From Acidiphilium sp. PA (GTDB lineage: Bacteria; Pseudomonadota; Alphaproteobacteria; Acetobacterales; Acetobacteraceae): 64,000 nt of DNA. This document shows positions 18,715 through 27,718 of this stretch, one piece after another (position 1 is the stretch's first letter; each line of letters opens with the position of its first letter). Location of the stretch: assembly GCF_026191915.1 (NCBI RefSeq), contig NZ_JAIMBY010000015.1, positions 19,056-83,055 of the forward strand, written 5' to 3'. Under the pieces are notes generated by a model. That model did no database searches, was not told the DNA's origin, and was given only the letters and a program-made list of their open reading frames with translations. The position numbers and the translations under genes are program-made.

Positions 18715-19689
18715 TCAGGCTTGCCGGTTCATGCCCAGTTTCGCAAACAACGCGTTATCCCGCGCCACCGCCGGGTTGCTGGTGGTCAGCAGCGTGTCGC
18801 CATAGAAAATCGAATTGGCCCCCGCCAGAAAGCACAGCGCCTGCGCCTCGTCGGAAAGCTGCTCACGCCCGGCCGAGAGCCGCACGTAGGATTTCGGCAT
18901 CGCGATCCGCGCCGCCGCGATGGTGCGCACGAACTCGATCGGATCGATCGGCGCCGTCTCGCCCAGCGCGGTCCCCTTCACCGCGACCAGCGCATTGATC
19001 GGCACCGATTCCGGATAGGGGTCCAGATCCGCCAGCGCCGCCAGCAGCCCGGCGCGATCATTCAGGTCCTCGCCCATGCCGATGATCCCGCCGCAACACA
19101 CGTTGATCCCGGCATCCCGCACCGCGGCCAGCGTATCCAGCCGGTCCTGATAGACCCGCGTGGTGATGATCCGGCCATAAAACTCGGGCGAGGTATCCAG
19201 ATTATGGTTGTAATAATCGAGCCCGGCGGTTTTCAGCCGCTCGGCCTGATCCGGCCGCAGCATCCCCAGCGTGACGCAGGTTTCCATCCCCAGCGCCTTC
19301 ACCCCGGCCACCATCGCGGCGACCCGGTCCAGATCATGATCCTTTGGCGACCGCCACGCAGCCCCCATGCAGAACCGCTGCGCCCCGGCATCGCGCGCGC
19401 GTCTGGCCGCCTCCAGCACCGGCTCCAGCTCCATCAGCTTCGAGGCCGGCACCCCGGCATCGAAACCGGCCGACTGCGGGCAATACCCGCAATCCTCCGG
19501 GCAGCCGCCGGTCTTGATCGAGAGCAGCGTGGAAATCTGCACCTCGGTCGGGTCGAAATGCTGCCGGTGCACGCTCTGCGCCTGAAACATCAGTTCAGGC
19601 AGCGGCAAGGCGAGCATCGCGGCGATCCGCGCGCGCGTGGCGGATGGCGTGGCCGGTTGGGTGGTTGATGGTGCGAGCGTCAGGGACAT
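18715..19689 (-). CDS. bioB: Biotin synthase
   Basis: Radical SAM enzyme that inserts sulfur into dethiobiotin. The 324 residues have the radical-SAM cluster ligands Cys63, Cys67 and Cys70 in [13 protein letters not shown], and conserved [13 protein letters not shown] and [10 protein letters not shown] segments that supply 2Fe-2S and substrate contacts. It starts at the ATG at 19689. The 250 bp to bioF on the opposite strand must hold both promoters and also contain T-run hairpin copy B. Confidence 0.98.
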   Translation of the reverse strand: MSLTLAPSTTQPATPSATRARIAAMLALPLPELMFQAQSVHRQHFDPTEVQISTLLSIKTGGCPEDCGYCPQSAGFDAGVPASKLMELEPVLEAARRARDAGAQRFCMGAAWRSPKDHDLDRVAAMVAGVKALGMETCVTLGMLRPDQAERLKTAGLDYYNHNLDTSPEFYGRIITTRVYQDRLDTLAAVRDAGINVCCGGIIGMGEDLNDRAGLLAALADLDPYPESVPINALVAVKGTALGETAPIDPIEFVRTIAAARIAMPKSYVRLSAGREQLSDEAQALCFLAGANSIFYGDTLLTTSNPAVARDNALFAKLGMNRQA

Positions 19690-19788
19690 CGATCTCTCCG
19701 AATTGCCGCTATGGCCGGAATTGGTGATAAACCGGGGTGGGGATGACGGGAAGGGTTTTCAGCGTGAGTCAGGGAAGGGTAGGGAAGG

Positions 19789-19906
19789 GCGTCTTTTTTG
19801 AAAAAAAGAAGCAAAAAACTTCCATAATCGGGGACACGGGCATTTTCCCAAGCAACGCCCCCACGACCAGAAGTTTTTTTGCTTCTTTTTTTACAAAAAA
19901 AGAAGT
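19789..19906. repeat. T-run twin-hairpin element, copy B
   Basis: Hairpin 1 (19789-19813) reads GCGTCTTTTTT against AAAAAGAAGC and hairpin 2 (about 19881-19905) reads CTTCTTTTT against AAAAAAGAAG; between them AAAAAACTT and AAGTTTTTTT face each other around about 60 bp. Unlike the other copies this one sits between divergently transcribed genes (bioB and bioF), 35 bp before the bioF start, where a plain terminator role makes less sense. Confidence 0.85.
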
Positions 19907-19939
19907 GCTTGCTGCGCCTTCTCTCCGAGTCCAAACCCC

Positions 19940-21082
19940 ATGACCACCACCCTGGACCAGTTCGCCACCACCAAACTCGCATCGCTCGACGCCGCATCCC
20001 TCCGCCGGCGCATCAGCCCGATCACCCGTGGCCCCGACGCCATCGCCCTGCGTGACGGGCAGCGCCTGATCTCGTTCTCCTGCAACGACTATCTCAACCT
20101 GTCCCAGCACCCGGATGTCATCGCCGCCTCGGTCGCCGCCACGCAGCGCTACGGCGTCGGCGCCGGCGCCTCACGCCTCGTCACCGGCGATCACCCGCTC
20201 TACCGCACGCTGGAACTCCGGCTGGCCGCCCTCAAGTCCACGGCGGATGCCGTCGTGTTCGGCTCGGGCTACCTCGCCAACATCGGCATCATCCCCGCCC
20301 TGGTCGGTGCGGGCGATGCCGTGTTCATCGACGAGCTGGCCCACGCCTGCATCTGGGCCGGTGCCAAACTCTCCGGCGCCGCGGTGCTGCCGTTCCGCCA
20401 TAACGATGTCGCCCACCTGACCCATCTGATCGCCGCGCACAACTGGCGCCACGCCATCATCGCAACCGACGGCGTCTTCTCCATGGATGGCGACCTCGCC
20501 CCCATCCCGGCCCTCGCCGCCCTCGCTTCAACCCACGGCGCCTGGCTGATGACCGATGACGCCCACGGCATCGGCGTGTTCAACGCCGGTCGCGGCACGG
20601 CGCACGGCAGCGAAATTCCCCTCCAGATGGGCACGCTCTCGAAAGCGGTCGGCGGCTACGGCGGCTATCTCTGCGCCTCCGCTGCGGTCTGCGACCTGAT
20701 CCGCAACCGCGCGCGCAGCTTCATCTACACCACCGGCCTGCCGCCCGGCGTGGTCGCGGCGGCCATCGCATCGCTCGACCTGATCGCGGCCGACCCCGCT
20801 CTCTGCGCCCGCCCGCTCCGCCACGCCCGCCACTTCACCGCAGCACTCGGCCTGCCCGCCGCCCAGAGCCCGATCGTCCCGCTCATCCTCGGTGCGGCCG
20901 AAACCGCGCTCGCCGCCCAGGCCAGCCTCGCCGCCGCCGGGTTCCTGGTCACCGCGATCAGGCCGCCCACCGTGCCGGACGGCACCGCCCGCCTCCGCTT
21001 CGCCTTCACCGCCGGCCACCACGAAGCCGATATCGAACGTCTGGCCAACCACGTCCGCACCTCTATCCTGATCGCAGCATGA
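19940..21082 (+). CDS. bioF: 8-amino-7-oxononanoate synthase
   Basis: PLP enzyme of the alpha-oxoamine synthase family, condensing pimeloyl thioester and L-alanine to KAPA. The 380 residues include SFSCNDYLNLSQHP, the cofactor Asp206 and His209 in TDDAHGIG, and the PLP lysine Lys235 in TLSKAVGGYGGY. It overlaps bioD by 4 bp. No bioC, bioH or other pimeloyl-ACP gene is visible in the window, so the source of pimelate lies elsewhere. Confidence 0.96.
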   Translation: MTTTLDQFATTKLASLDAASLRRRISPITRGPDAIALRDGQRLISFSCNDYLNLSQHPDVIAASVAATQRYGVGAGASRLVTGDHPLYRTLELRLAALKSTADAVVFGSGYLANIGIIPALVGAGDAVFIDELAHACIWAGAKLSGAAVLPFRHNDVAHLTHLIAAHNWRHAIIATDGVFSMDGDLAPIPALAALASTHGAWLMTDDAHGIGVFNAGRGTAHGSEIPLQMGTLSKAVGGYGGYLCASAAVCDLIRNRARSFIYTTGLPPGVVAAAIASLDLIAADPALCARPLRHARHFTAALGLPAAQSPIVPLILGAAETALAAQASLAAAGFLVTAIRPPTVPDGTARLRFAFTAGHHEADIERLANHVRTSILIAA

Positions 21083-21729
21083 CCCAGTTCTTCATCACCG
21101 GCACCGGCACCGACATCGGCAAAACCCACATCGCCGCCGCCATGCTCCGCCACTGGCACGGCCAGGGCATCAAGGCCTGGGCGCTCAAACCGGTCGCCAG
21201 CGGCTACCAACCCGCCCGCTCCGCCGCCAGCGACGCCGGCACGCTGCTCGCCGCCATGGGACAAATGACCAGCGATACCACGGTCGCGAAAATCTGCCCC
21301 TGGCGCTTCCCCGATCCGCTCTCGCCCGACATGGCCGCCGCCCGCGCCGGCAAAACCATCCCGTTCGACGCCCTGCTCGCTTTCTGCCGCACGGAAATGT
21401 CGCAATCCGCCGCACCCCTCCTGATCGAAGGCGTCGGCGGCGCCATGGTCCCGCTCGATGACCGTCACACCGTGCGCGACTGGATGGCAGAACTCGGCCT
21501 GCCCGCCATCCTCGTCGCCGGCGGCTACCTCGGCGCCATCAGCCACACCCTCTGCACCATCGAGGCCCTGCGCGCCTGCCACATCCCGATCGCCATGGTC
21601 ATCCTCAACCCGATCGGCGACCTGCCCGTCCCGCCCGCCAAAACCATGGCCACCCTCATCCGCCACGGCGCCGGCCCGGTCACCATCTTCGACACGCCAG
21701 CCTGGCACGACTGGCTCCTCACCCTTTAA
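21079..21729 (+). CDS. bioD: Dethiobiotin synthetase
   Basis: ATP-dependent closure of the ureido ring of DAPA to dethiobiotin. The 216-residue P-loop protein has GTGTDIGKT at residues 8-16, the LKPVASG segment after the first helix and LIEGVGGAMVPLDD at the Mg site. It is the second gene of bioFD (ATGA overlap) and its last 11 bp overlap the end of the convergent lipoprotein gene. Confidence 0.96.
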   Translation: MTQFFITGTGTDIGKTHIAAAMLRHWHGQGIKAWALKPVASGYQPARSAASDAGTLLAAMGQMTSDTTVAKICPWRFPDPLSPDMAAARAGKTIPFDALLAFCRTEMSQSAAPLLIEGVGGAMVPLDDRHTVRDWMAELGLPAILVAGGYLGAISHTLCTIEALRACHIPIAMVILNPIGDLPVPPAKTMATLIRHGAGPVTIFDTPAWHDWLLTL

Positions 21730-22918
21730 CCGTCACCGAACGCGGACACGTATCCGGTGCCGCCGCCCCGGCAAACCGCCCCGCGAACCACGCCGCCACC
21801 AGTTTCGCGGACCGATACCCCGCGAACACATGGCCAACCCCCTTCAGCTTCAGATAATCCACCCGGTCCCCCAGCGCACACGCGCGCCGATCGAACGCAT
21901 CGGTATATCGCGGATACACCGTGTCATCCGCCGTCCCCTGCGTCAGCAACACCGGCGCCCCCGCCGGCGCATAACCCGGTGAATTCTCATGAAACAAACG
22001 CGGCCATGGCCGCGTCACCATCGGATCATGCGCCAGAAACACCCGCTTCAGCGCCGCCCCCGCACGCTGCGCCAGCACATACTGCCCGACCGAATTGATG
22101 CACCGATCCGCCGCCCGCCGCACCAGCGCCACCGCCGCCGGCGCCACCACGCTCGTCATCGGCACATGATACCAGCGCGACCAGGTGGCATACACATAAG
22201 ACACCAGCACCCGCCCGCTGTCGGACGTCGGCTTGCGCAACTCCGCGCCCAGATCCGTCGGCGGTGCCGCCGCCGCCACCCCGACCAGATGCAACCCCGG
22301 CGCATACGCCGCCGCATCCTGCCCGGCGAACAACGCCGCCTGCGCCCCCTGCGAATGCCCCCACACACCATAATTCCGGCTCGCATCGGCCCCCGGCAAC
22401 GCCCGCGCCGCCCGCACACTGTCGATCAGATCCGCCGCCTCCGCATCCCCGATCAGATACGGATGCACCCCAGCCACCCCCAACCCCTCATAATCCGTCG
22501 CCGTCACAATATCGCCCGCGCGTAAAAAACGCCGCAACCCCGGAATGCTCGCCCCCTCGTCAAGACTGTCGAACACCCTGTTGCCCAACGAAGGCGCACA
22601 CCCCGCCGCAACCCCCGTCGTCGGATGCGCCCACGCAATCACATCCCGCCCACCCGGCGGCGCCGGCCCGCGCGGCACATAAATCACCCCCGAAACCGGC
22701 ACGATCGCCCCACCCAACCCCGTCGAAGCATAAATCACCAACGTCGCCGTCGCCCCCGCAGGCGCCGCCCCAAACGGCCGCACCCGCAAAACCTGCCCCG
22801 GACGCGCCCCCGCAACATCAACCCCCCGATAAAACCCACCCGGCCGCGGCATCGCACAAGCCGATAACCCCACCACCACCCCAACCAACCCCAAAAACCG
22901 CAGCAATCCAACCTCCAT
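21719..22918 (-). CDS. Lipase-like alpha/beta-hydrolase lipoprotein
   Basis: A 399-residue secreted hydrolase of the secretory-lipase (LIP) type. A hydrophobic N-terminus ends in the lipobox GLSAC with Cys21, so it should be anchored in an outer or periplasmic leaflet. The nucleophile elbow is VWGHSQGAQ (Ser189), the acid is in QGTADDTVYP (Asp331 or 332) and the His is His363 in GVGHVFAG. Natural substrate unknown; esters are likely. The + strand here is extremely C- and A-rich (in 22861-22920 I count C31, A22, T4, G3), the most skewed stretch of the window. Confidence 0.83.
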   Translation of the reverse strand: MEVGLLRFLGLVGVVVGLSACAMPRPGGFYRGVDVAGARPGQVLRVRPFGAAPAGATATLVIYASTGLGGAIVPVSGVIYVPRGPAPPGGRDVIAWAHPTTGVAAGCAPSLGNRVFDSLDEGASIPGLRRFLRAGDIVTATDYEGLGVAGVHPYLIGDAEAADLIDSVRAARALPGADASRNYGVWGHSQGAQAALFAGQDAAAYAPGLHLVGVAAAAPPTDLGAELRKPTSDSGRVLVSYVYATWSRWYHVPMTSVVAPAAVALVRRAADRCINSVGQYVLAQRAGAALKRVFLAHDPMVTRPWPRLFHENSPGYAPAGAPVLLTQGTADDTVYPRYTDAFDRRACALGDRVDYLKLKGVGHVFAGYRSAKLVAAWFAGRFAGAAAPDTCPRSVTVKG

Positions 22919-22964
22919 ACCGAATGATCCCTGCGCTGGGATGTGGCGCTTGAAGCAAGCAAGG

Positions 22965-23147
22965 CCAGGGGCTCTGCCCCTGGACCCCGTTAAAGGCGGA
23001 GCCTTTAAAATCCATTAGTTTTAGGTAAGGGGAGGGCGACACAGGTCAGATCGACGGAAAATCCGAGGCAGCGCCCTCCCCTTACCTAAAACTAGCGGGT
23101 TCTAAGGGCTAAGCCCTTAGTGGGGGTCGAGGGGGCAAAGCCCCCCG
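22965..23147. repeat. GGGGC multi-hairpin element, copy 1
   Basis: A string of palindromes: CCAGGGGC/GCCCCTGG at 22965-22983, AAAGGC/GCCTTT around 22992-23006, a large hairpin with perfect 23-bp arms (23016-23038 and 23072-23094, 33-bp loop), CTAAGGGCT/AGCCCTTAG at about 23102-23120 and GGGGGC/GCCCCC at 23131-23145. Copy 2 at 31137-31396 has the same order and flanks but different arm sequences. It separates the lipoprotein gene from pssA, both on the minus strand, and the strand composition flips across it. Confidence 0.88.
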
Positions 23148-23184
23148 CCTTCCTGTCTCCGAGCGCCCCACCCCAACGCCGCGA

Positions 23185-24051
23185 TCACTCGGTTTCGGGT
23201 TGCAGCCGGGCTTCGGCTTCGGCTTGGAGCTGTTTGAAGCTACGGCGGCTGAACGGCAGCATGGTCAGGTAGGCGGCGGCGAGCAGGGCGAGCGCGAGCC
23301 ACGGGTCGGCGAGCATGATGGCCGCGAACACGACGACGCCGAGCAGCAGCCACAGGGCGAAGCTGGGCGGCACCTTGAAGTTTTTGAAACTCCAGACCGG
23401 CAGGGTGGAGACGCACAGCAATGCGGTGCCCACCAGCACGAGCGCGCTCAGTCCTGGCGCGCGCGCCACGTCGGCGAGCCAGGCGATATTATGCTCCGCC
23501 GCCTCGAGTCCCAGATAGATCGGCAACAGGCTCAGTGCCGCCCCGGCGGGCGCGGGCACGCCGGTGAAAAAATTCTGCGCGAACCGGGATGCCGGCAGGT
23601 GCCCGTCATCCGCGTGCGGCAGCTCATCGAGCGCCGCGTTGAACCGCGCCAGCCGCAGTGCCATGCTCGCGGTGAACATCAGCGACGGCAGATACCCGAA
23701 CGCCCCCCATTGATCGAGCGACCACAGGAACAGCACGAGCGAGGGCGCCACCCCGAAGCACAGGAAATCCGAAAGACTGTCGAACTCCGCGCCAAACCGT
23801 GAGGTCGCCTTCAACAGCCGGGCCAACCGCCCATCGAGCCCGTCGATCGCACCCGCCACCGCAATCGCGATCACCGCCGCCCCGAACCGCCCATCGAGCG
23901 CGAACCGGATCGCGGTAAACCCCACGCACAGCCCGACCAGAGTCAGCAAATTCGGCAGCATCCGGTTGAAGCTCAACCCGCGCAGCCGTGGCCGGCGCGG
24001 CGGGCGGCGGCGCGGCAGCACGAAGCGGCGCGGCTTGAACGTCTCGCTCAT
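23185..24051 (-). CDS. pssA: CDP-diacylglycerol-serine O-phosphatidyltransferase
   Basis: Membrane enzyme making phosphatidylserine from CDP-diacylglycerol and serine. The 288 residues contain the CDP-alcohol transferase motif as DGLDGRLARLLKATSRFGAE followed by DSLSDFLCFG, supplying the aspartates that bind metal. About seven helices are visible behind an Arg/Pro-rich N-terminus. Its ATG overlaps the psd stop by 4 bp, so substrate production and decarboxylation are coupled (psd first). Confidence 0.95.
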   Translation of the reverse strand: MSETFKPRRFVLPRRRPPRRPRLRGLSFNRMLPNLLTLVGLCVGFTAIRFALDGRFGAAVIAIAVAGAIDGLDGRLARLLKATSRFGAEFDSLSDFLCFGVAPSLVLFLWSLDQWGAFGYLPSLMFTASMALRLARFNAALDELPHADDGHLPASRFAQNFFTGVPAPAGAALSLLPIYLGLEAAEHNIAWLADVARAPGLSALVLVGTALLCVSTLPVWSFKNFKVPPSFALWLLLGVVVFAAIMLADPWLALALLAAAYLTMLPFSRRSFKQLQAEAEARLQPETE

Positions 24052-24728
24052 AATGCCAGTGTCGTGCCCAGCGTCGCAATCACCGTCTCACCCCCCACCA
24101 TCCGTTGACCCACCGCAACCAGCGGCGTGGTGCCCGGCGGCAGATACAGATCGGTCCGGCTGCCGAACCGGATAATCCCGAACCGCGCTCCGGTCGCCAC
24201 CCGGTCGCCCTCGTGAATATCGCACAGAATCCGCCGCGCGATCAGCCCGGCAATCTGCACCACCGCAATCTCCGCCCCGCTGTCGAGCCGGATGGCAATG
24301 GCATTGCGCTCATTGAGCTCCGATTCCTTCGCCGCCGCATTGACGAACGTGCCATGCCGGTACGCAATCCGCGTCACCATCCCCGCCATCGGCACCCGAT
24401 TGACATGGACATCCAGCACCGAAAGAAAAATCGCCACCCGCGGCATCGCAACCGCCGGCAAACCAAGCTCGGCCGGCGGCACGGCCCGATCCACGATCAC
24501 CACCCGCCCATCCGCCGGCGCCACCACCGCATCCGCCCGCGGCGGCACGACCCGCGCCGGATCACGAAAGAAAAACAGGCAGAACAACGCAAACACCAGC
24601 CCGATCCACGCCAGCCACCCGGCCACGATCAAACCGATCACGAAAATCACGACACCGCCGATAATGAACGGCAACCCCGCCCGATGCGGCGGAACCCAGG
24701 CAGAGCGCAAACTGTCGATAATATCCAT
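24048..24728 (-). CDS. psd: Phosphatidylserine decarboxylase proenzyme, short form
   Basis: Converts phosphatidylserine to phosphatidylethanolamine using a pyruvoyl group made by self-cleavage. The 226-residue length fits the short (archaeal-type) family, and the cleavage Gly-Ser is in IIRFGSRTDLYLPPG near residue 185. Two N-terminal hydrophobic segments (about 20-52) anchor it. First gene of psd-pssA; a partial T-run hairpin (copy C) lies 70 bp upstream of its start. Confidence 0.94.
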   Translation of the reverse strand: MDIIDSLRSAWVPPHRAGLPFIIGGVVIFVIGLIVAGWLAWIGLVFALFCLFFFRDPARVVPPRADAVVAPADGRVVIVDRAVPPAELGLPAVAMPRVAIFLSVLDVHVNRVPMAGMVTRIAYRHGTFVNAAAKESELNERNAIAIRLDSGAEIAVVQIAGLIARRILCDIHEGDRVATGARFGIIRFGSRTDLYLPPGTTPLVAVGQRMVGGETVIATLGTTLAL

Positions 24729-24797
24729 GACCGCGTTATGGCGACCGGCTTGCCGTCGCGCAAGGATCGGGCGGCGGGGGCAGTTAGTCAGACAAGC

Positions 24798-24830
24798 GCG
24801 TCTTTTTTAAAAAAAAGAAGCAAAAAACTT
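24798..24830. repeat. T-run hairpin element, copy C (single hairpin)
   Basis: Only the left half of the element is present: GCGTCTTTTTT against AAAAAAGAAGC followed by AAAAAACTT. The expected AAGTTTTTTGCTTC half is not found in the next 130 bp. It lies upstream of psd and downstream of the PEP-CTERM gene, both minus, so it is placed to terminate the latter. Confidence 0.75.
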
Positions 24831-24959
24831 TTTGACTCGGGGTCGCGGGCGCTTCGGATCAGGCGCCCCACGATCGGTATTCCCCGATACCCCTCATTCC
24901 ACCCACGCCCCAACCCGGCAACAAACCGGATTGACACCCGATCGCAGATCAACCCGCGA

Positions 24960-25850
24960 TCAACCCATCCTGCGCCGCTTCCGCACCACCAAACCCAACC
25001 CGATCAGACCCGTTCCAAACACCGCCAACGACCCAGGCTCCGGCACCGGCGTCGGCGCCGACATGTCAAAAACCCAGGACCCTCCGCCGCCGCCGCCGCC
25101 GTCTGTAGAACTACCCCCCATGCCACCGACTTCAAGGTCGAGCGTGGTCCCGGCTGTCAGCAAGATACTGCCGCTGACCGTCGCACCAAGGCCTCCCCCG
25201 TAATTGTTGGAGGTCGATGCTCCGCCCTGGCCGCCGGAGGCGGTAATCGTATAGACGCCGGTGTTGGCAACAACATAGCTCTGTGGACCCCCGGTAGTAT
25301 AGCTGAACGACTGTATGGAATTTCCGAATTCTATCGAAATGGAGCCCGGGCCGGTATTATTGCTGGACGTCTCCGAGATACTGGTGAACGCAGCGGCAAG
25401 GTAAGAACTACCCCCGCCGCCGCCGCCGAAGCCGCCGCCGCCGCCATTGTAGCCGCCGCCGCCACCACCACCATTGTAGCCGCCGCCACCACCACCCCCG
25501 TACGCACCGGCGCCGCCACCGTAGTCCCCAGCCGCGCCGAACGACGGATAAGCCAAGCCCCCGCTCCCGCTGTAGGTCCGTCCGTCAAGGCCATTACCAA
25601 GAGCGCCCGCGCCGCCGCCGCCACCGTTGTTGCTCCCGCCACCACCGCCCAACTCGTTCACACCGGCAGCTGCACCACCCTGTAAACCAGCCTGCGCCGT
25701 CGTCCCGGACTGTCCCGAACCGCCATCGCTACTATAGCCCGCCCCACCACCCCCACCGGCGACGATCAGCAGAATCGGATCGGCAACGGCATGCGCCGTC
25801 GTCGCGCAAAACAGAGTGGTGGCGAGCAGGGCGATACGAATGCGGGTCAT
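24960..25850 (-). CDS. PEP-CTERM glycine-rich surface protein
   Basis: A 296-residue exported protein, start taken at the ATG at 25850 where a clear signal peptide begins (hydrophobic to AHAVADP, about residues 7-24). Residues 30-165 are glycine-rich, with repeated GGGGGGGYN units and GGGGGSSYLAAAF, as in Gly-rich/ALK-like domains. A beta-rich segment with NTGPGSISIEFG follows. The C-terminus is a PEP-CTERM sorting signal: VPEPGSL, a helix, then the basic tail RKRRR. Such proteins are processed by exosortase and usually belong to matrix or surface layers; no exosortase is in this window. The upstream 80 bp are AT-rich and include TTGACATAATAT, a probable promoter. Confidence 0.85.
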   Translation of the reverse strand: MTRIRIALLATTLFCATTAHAVADPILLIVAGGGGGAGYSSDGGSGQSGTTAQAGLQGGAAAGVNELGGGGGSNNGGGGGAGALGNGLDGRTYSGSGGLAYPSFGAAGDYGGGAGAYGGGGGGGYNGGGGGGGYNGGGGGFGGGGGGSSYLAAAFTSISETSSNNTGPGSISIEFGNSIQSFSYTTGGPQSYVVANTGVYTITASGGQGGASTSNNYGGGLGATVSGSILLTAGTTLDLEVGGMGGSSTDGGGGGGGSWVFDMSAPTPVPEPGSLAVFGTGLIGLGLVVRKRRRMG

Positions 25851-25993
25851 GCTGGCTCCGTGCAAGAAATGAATGAACGGCGCTGACCAGGCAAAATCGA
25901 TGCCAAACAAAAATATTATGTCAATTCAACATCATAACGATTTCACGACATCGAGAGTGTAAAGAATCCTGACACCTCGCGCCGCCGCGAAGC

Positions 25994-26145
25994 CCGCCCA
26001 GACCGGCACGATGCGTCCGGCACGATGCGTCCGGCGCGATGCGTCCGGCGCGCCACAACCGACCGCACGTATCGTGCCGGTCTGGGCGGCGTCAGTCCCC
26101 AGGGCCAGTCCCAGGGCCGGCCCCAGGGCCGGTGCCAGGGCCGCT
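25994..26145. repeat. Inverted repeat with nested tandem repeats
   Basis: Arms at 25994-26016 and 26067-26089 match at 22 of 23 positions around a 50-bp loop. The left arm merges into three tandem 14-mers (CCGGCRCGATGCGT at 26003, 26017 and 26031), and beyond the right arm four tandem 12-mers based on CCCAGGGCCGGY run from 26098 to 26145, ending at the stop of the DUF892 gene. It may work as terminator for that gene. There is no spacer structure, so it is not a CRISPR. Confidence 0.8.
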
Positions 26146-26681
26146 CAATGGCTGGCAACCACCCCGGCGTTGGTCCGATCGAGGAACGTCAGCGTCGTCT
26201 GCGCAATCCGCTGATCGATCCAGGCCGCCATCGCTTCCTCTTCCGCAAGGCAGGCCTCCGCCGCCGCCCGGCCCGTCATATCGCCCAGCGTATCGGCCAT
26301 CGCAATCAACGATTTATAGGCGGCGATCTCGAAATGTTCGAACGCGAAATTCGCCAGCGTGTTCTTGAGCACCTCGTCCGAGGCCGGCGCATGCAAAGCC
26401 GCCGCAATATTGCCGCCCAGCCCCAGAACCGCATCCTTGATCGAGGACGTCCCCGATTTCGCCCGCTCCGAATGCGACTTCAAAACGTCCTCCAGCCGGG
26501 CGCGCTGGGTCTCCGATTCCGTGATGTGCTGGCGCATCCGCGCTTCCATCTCCGGGTAATGTTCAAGCCGCTCCACCTGCCGGCTCAGCAATTCGATCGC
26601 CTGCGTCTCCATCGCATGGGCATTTTGCAATCCATCGAAATAAGTCAGCATAGATTCATTACGATTCTCAAGATAAGCCAT
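26145..26681 (-). CDS. DUF892 (YciF-like) ferritin-like protein
   Basis: A 178-residue four-helix-bundle protein of the DUF892/YciF family, whose members are stress-induced and bind a di-metal site. AHAMETQAIELLSRQVERL and ANFAFEHFEIAAYKSLIAMA supply the Glu and His residues expected of ferritin-like bundles. The start at 26681 is chosen for its strong AAGGAGGG; earlier in-frame starts lack one. The TATACT about 35 bp upstream on this strand is a candidate -10. It stands alone; the 240 bp to the next gene hold no other feature that I can see. Confidence 0.85.
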   Translation of the reverse strand: MAYLENRNESMLTYFDGLQNAHAMETQAIELLSRQVERLEHYPEMEARMRQHITESETQRARLEDVLKSHSERAKSGTSSIKDAVLGLGGNIAAALHAPASDEVLKNTLANFAFEHFEIAAYKSLIAMADTLGDMTGRAAAEACLAEEEAMAAWIDQRIAQTTLTFLDRTNAGVVASH

Positions 26682-26923
26682 TGCACCCTCCTTTACTTTG
26701 TCTAAGGATCGCCCAGTATAACCATCCCAACCGGAAGCGGACGTCCATCTCGAAACTCTGGGTACGACGCGCGATGACCACAAGACGATTGAAAAAACCT
26801 GTGCGATGTTTAATCGCCGCGCCGCCCGTCATCCCCCACCCCACCAACCCCCAAAAAGAATCTAACAAAATCCCCTAACAAACCCCTTTCTCACCCCCCA
26901 CCGCTCATGGTCTAACCCTACCC

Positions 26924-27661
26924 ATGATCGCAAACGCGCCGTTCATGCCTGCCGATCCGACCGAGCGCTTCACGCTGATCTTCCGCGCCCTGCAGCGCTC
27001 CGTCGCGGACAACGGCTACCGCCTCAAAATCCACGGCCCGCTCATCGTCCTGATCTGGAACTACCTCGCCCGCCAGATCGCCCGCTTCGCCCGCATCGCA
27101 TCCCGCCCACCCCAATCCCCCCGCACCCGCACCCGCGCTCCCGGACCGGTCAAGCGCGAACCCGCCACCCCTAATCCCAACCCCAAACCCGCCCTAACCC
27201 TCCCGCGCGGCTTCGCCTGGCTGATCCGCCTGCTGCCCAACGGCCCCGCCACCGTCGTCGCCGGTGCCGCCGCCCGCGCCGATCTCCAGTGCTTCATGGA
27301 AGACCCCATCGTGCTGGACCTGCTGGCCACCCACCCCAGCCTCGGCCGCATCCTCCGCCCCCTCCACACCATGCTCGGCCTGCGTCCCCCCCAAATCATC
27401 AAACGCCCCAGAAAACCCCGGAGCGAACCCACAGGCGAACCCACAAACCCCGCCAACCGCCGCCCCAAACGCCCCCGCCCCAAACGCCAGCCCGACTTCA
27501 TGGCCCAATACAAAGTCAACCCCGACGGCAGCATCGACTTCACCCCCGAACAACTCCGCGACATCCTCGGCCCACCGCCACCACCCGTCCCGCCCTGGCA
27601 CCATCCCTTCGTGCCCTCCTTCGATGCCAAAAAAATGTGGCGCAAAGGCCCGCGAGGCTGA
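26924..27661 (+). CDS. Proline- and arginine-rich protein of unknown function
   Basis: 245 residues with no recognisable domain. Two predicted folded parts (about 5-50 with a hydrophobic stretch LIVLIWNYLARQIARF, and 88-155) are separated by Pro/Arg-rich linkers (55-85 and 160-190), and the end is FTPEQLRDILGPPPPPVPPWHHP. The strongly basic linkers could bind nucleic acid or simply be disordered. Codon composition is extremely C-rich like its neighbours, which argues for a resident gene. T-run hairpin copy D follows 58 bp after the stop. Confidence 0.6.
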   Translation: MIANAPFMPADPTERFTLIFRALQRSVADNGYRLKIHGPLIVLIWNYLARQIARFARIASRPPQSPRTRTRAPGPVKREPATPNPNPKPALTLPRGFAWLIRLLPNGPATVVAGAAARADLQCFMEDPIVLDLLATHPSLGRILRPLHTMLGLRPPQIIKRPRKPRSEPTGEPTNPANRRPKRPRPKRQPDFMAQYKVNPDGSIDFTPEQLRDILGPPPPPVPPWHHPFVPSFDAKKMWRKGPRG

Positions 27662-27718
27662 TGCACGCCTAATTCGTTACGATAACAAAACGAAATAGGC
27701 AAAGAAGCAAGGGAAGTC

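Noticed and set aside
21719..22918. The GHSQG hydrolase next to bioD considered as a BioH-type pimeloyl-ACP esterase
   Set aside because: It has a lipobox and is about 399 residues, so it is exported; BioH-type enzymes are cytoplasmic and shorter, and it is convergent with, not part of, the bioFD operon.
26003..26050. Short tandem repeats considered as a CRISPR array
   Set aside because: Repeats are 14 bp and directly adjacent with no spacers; no cas genes are present.
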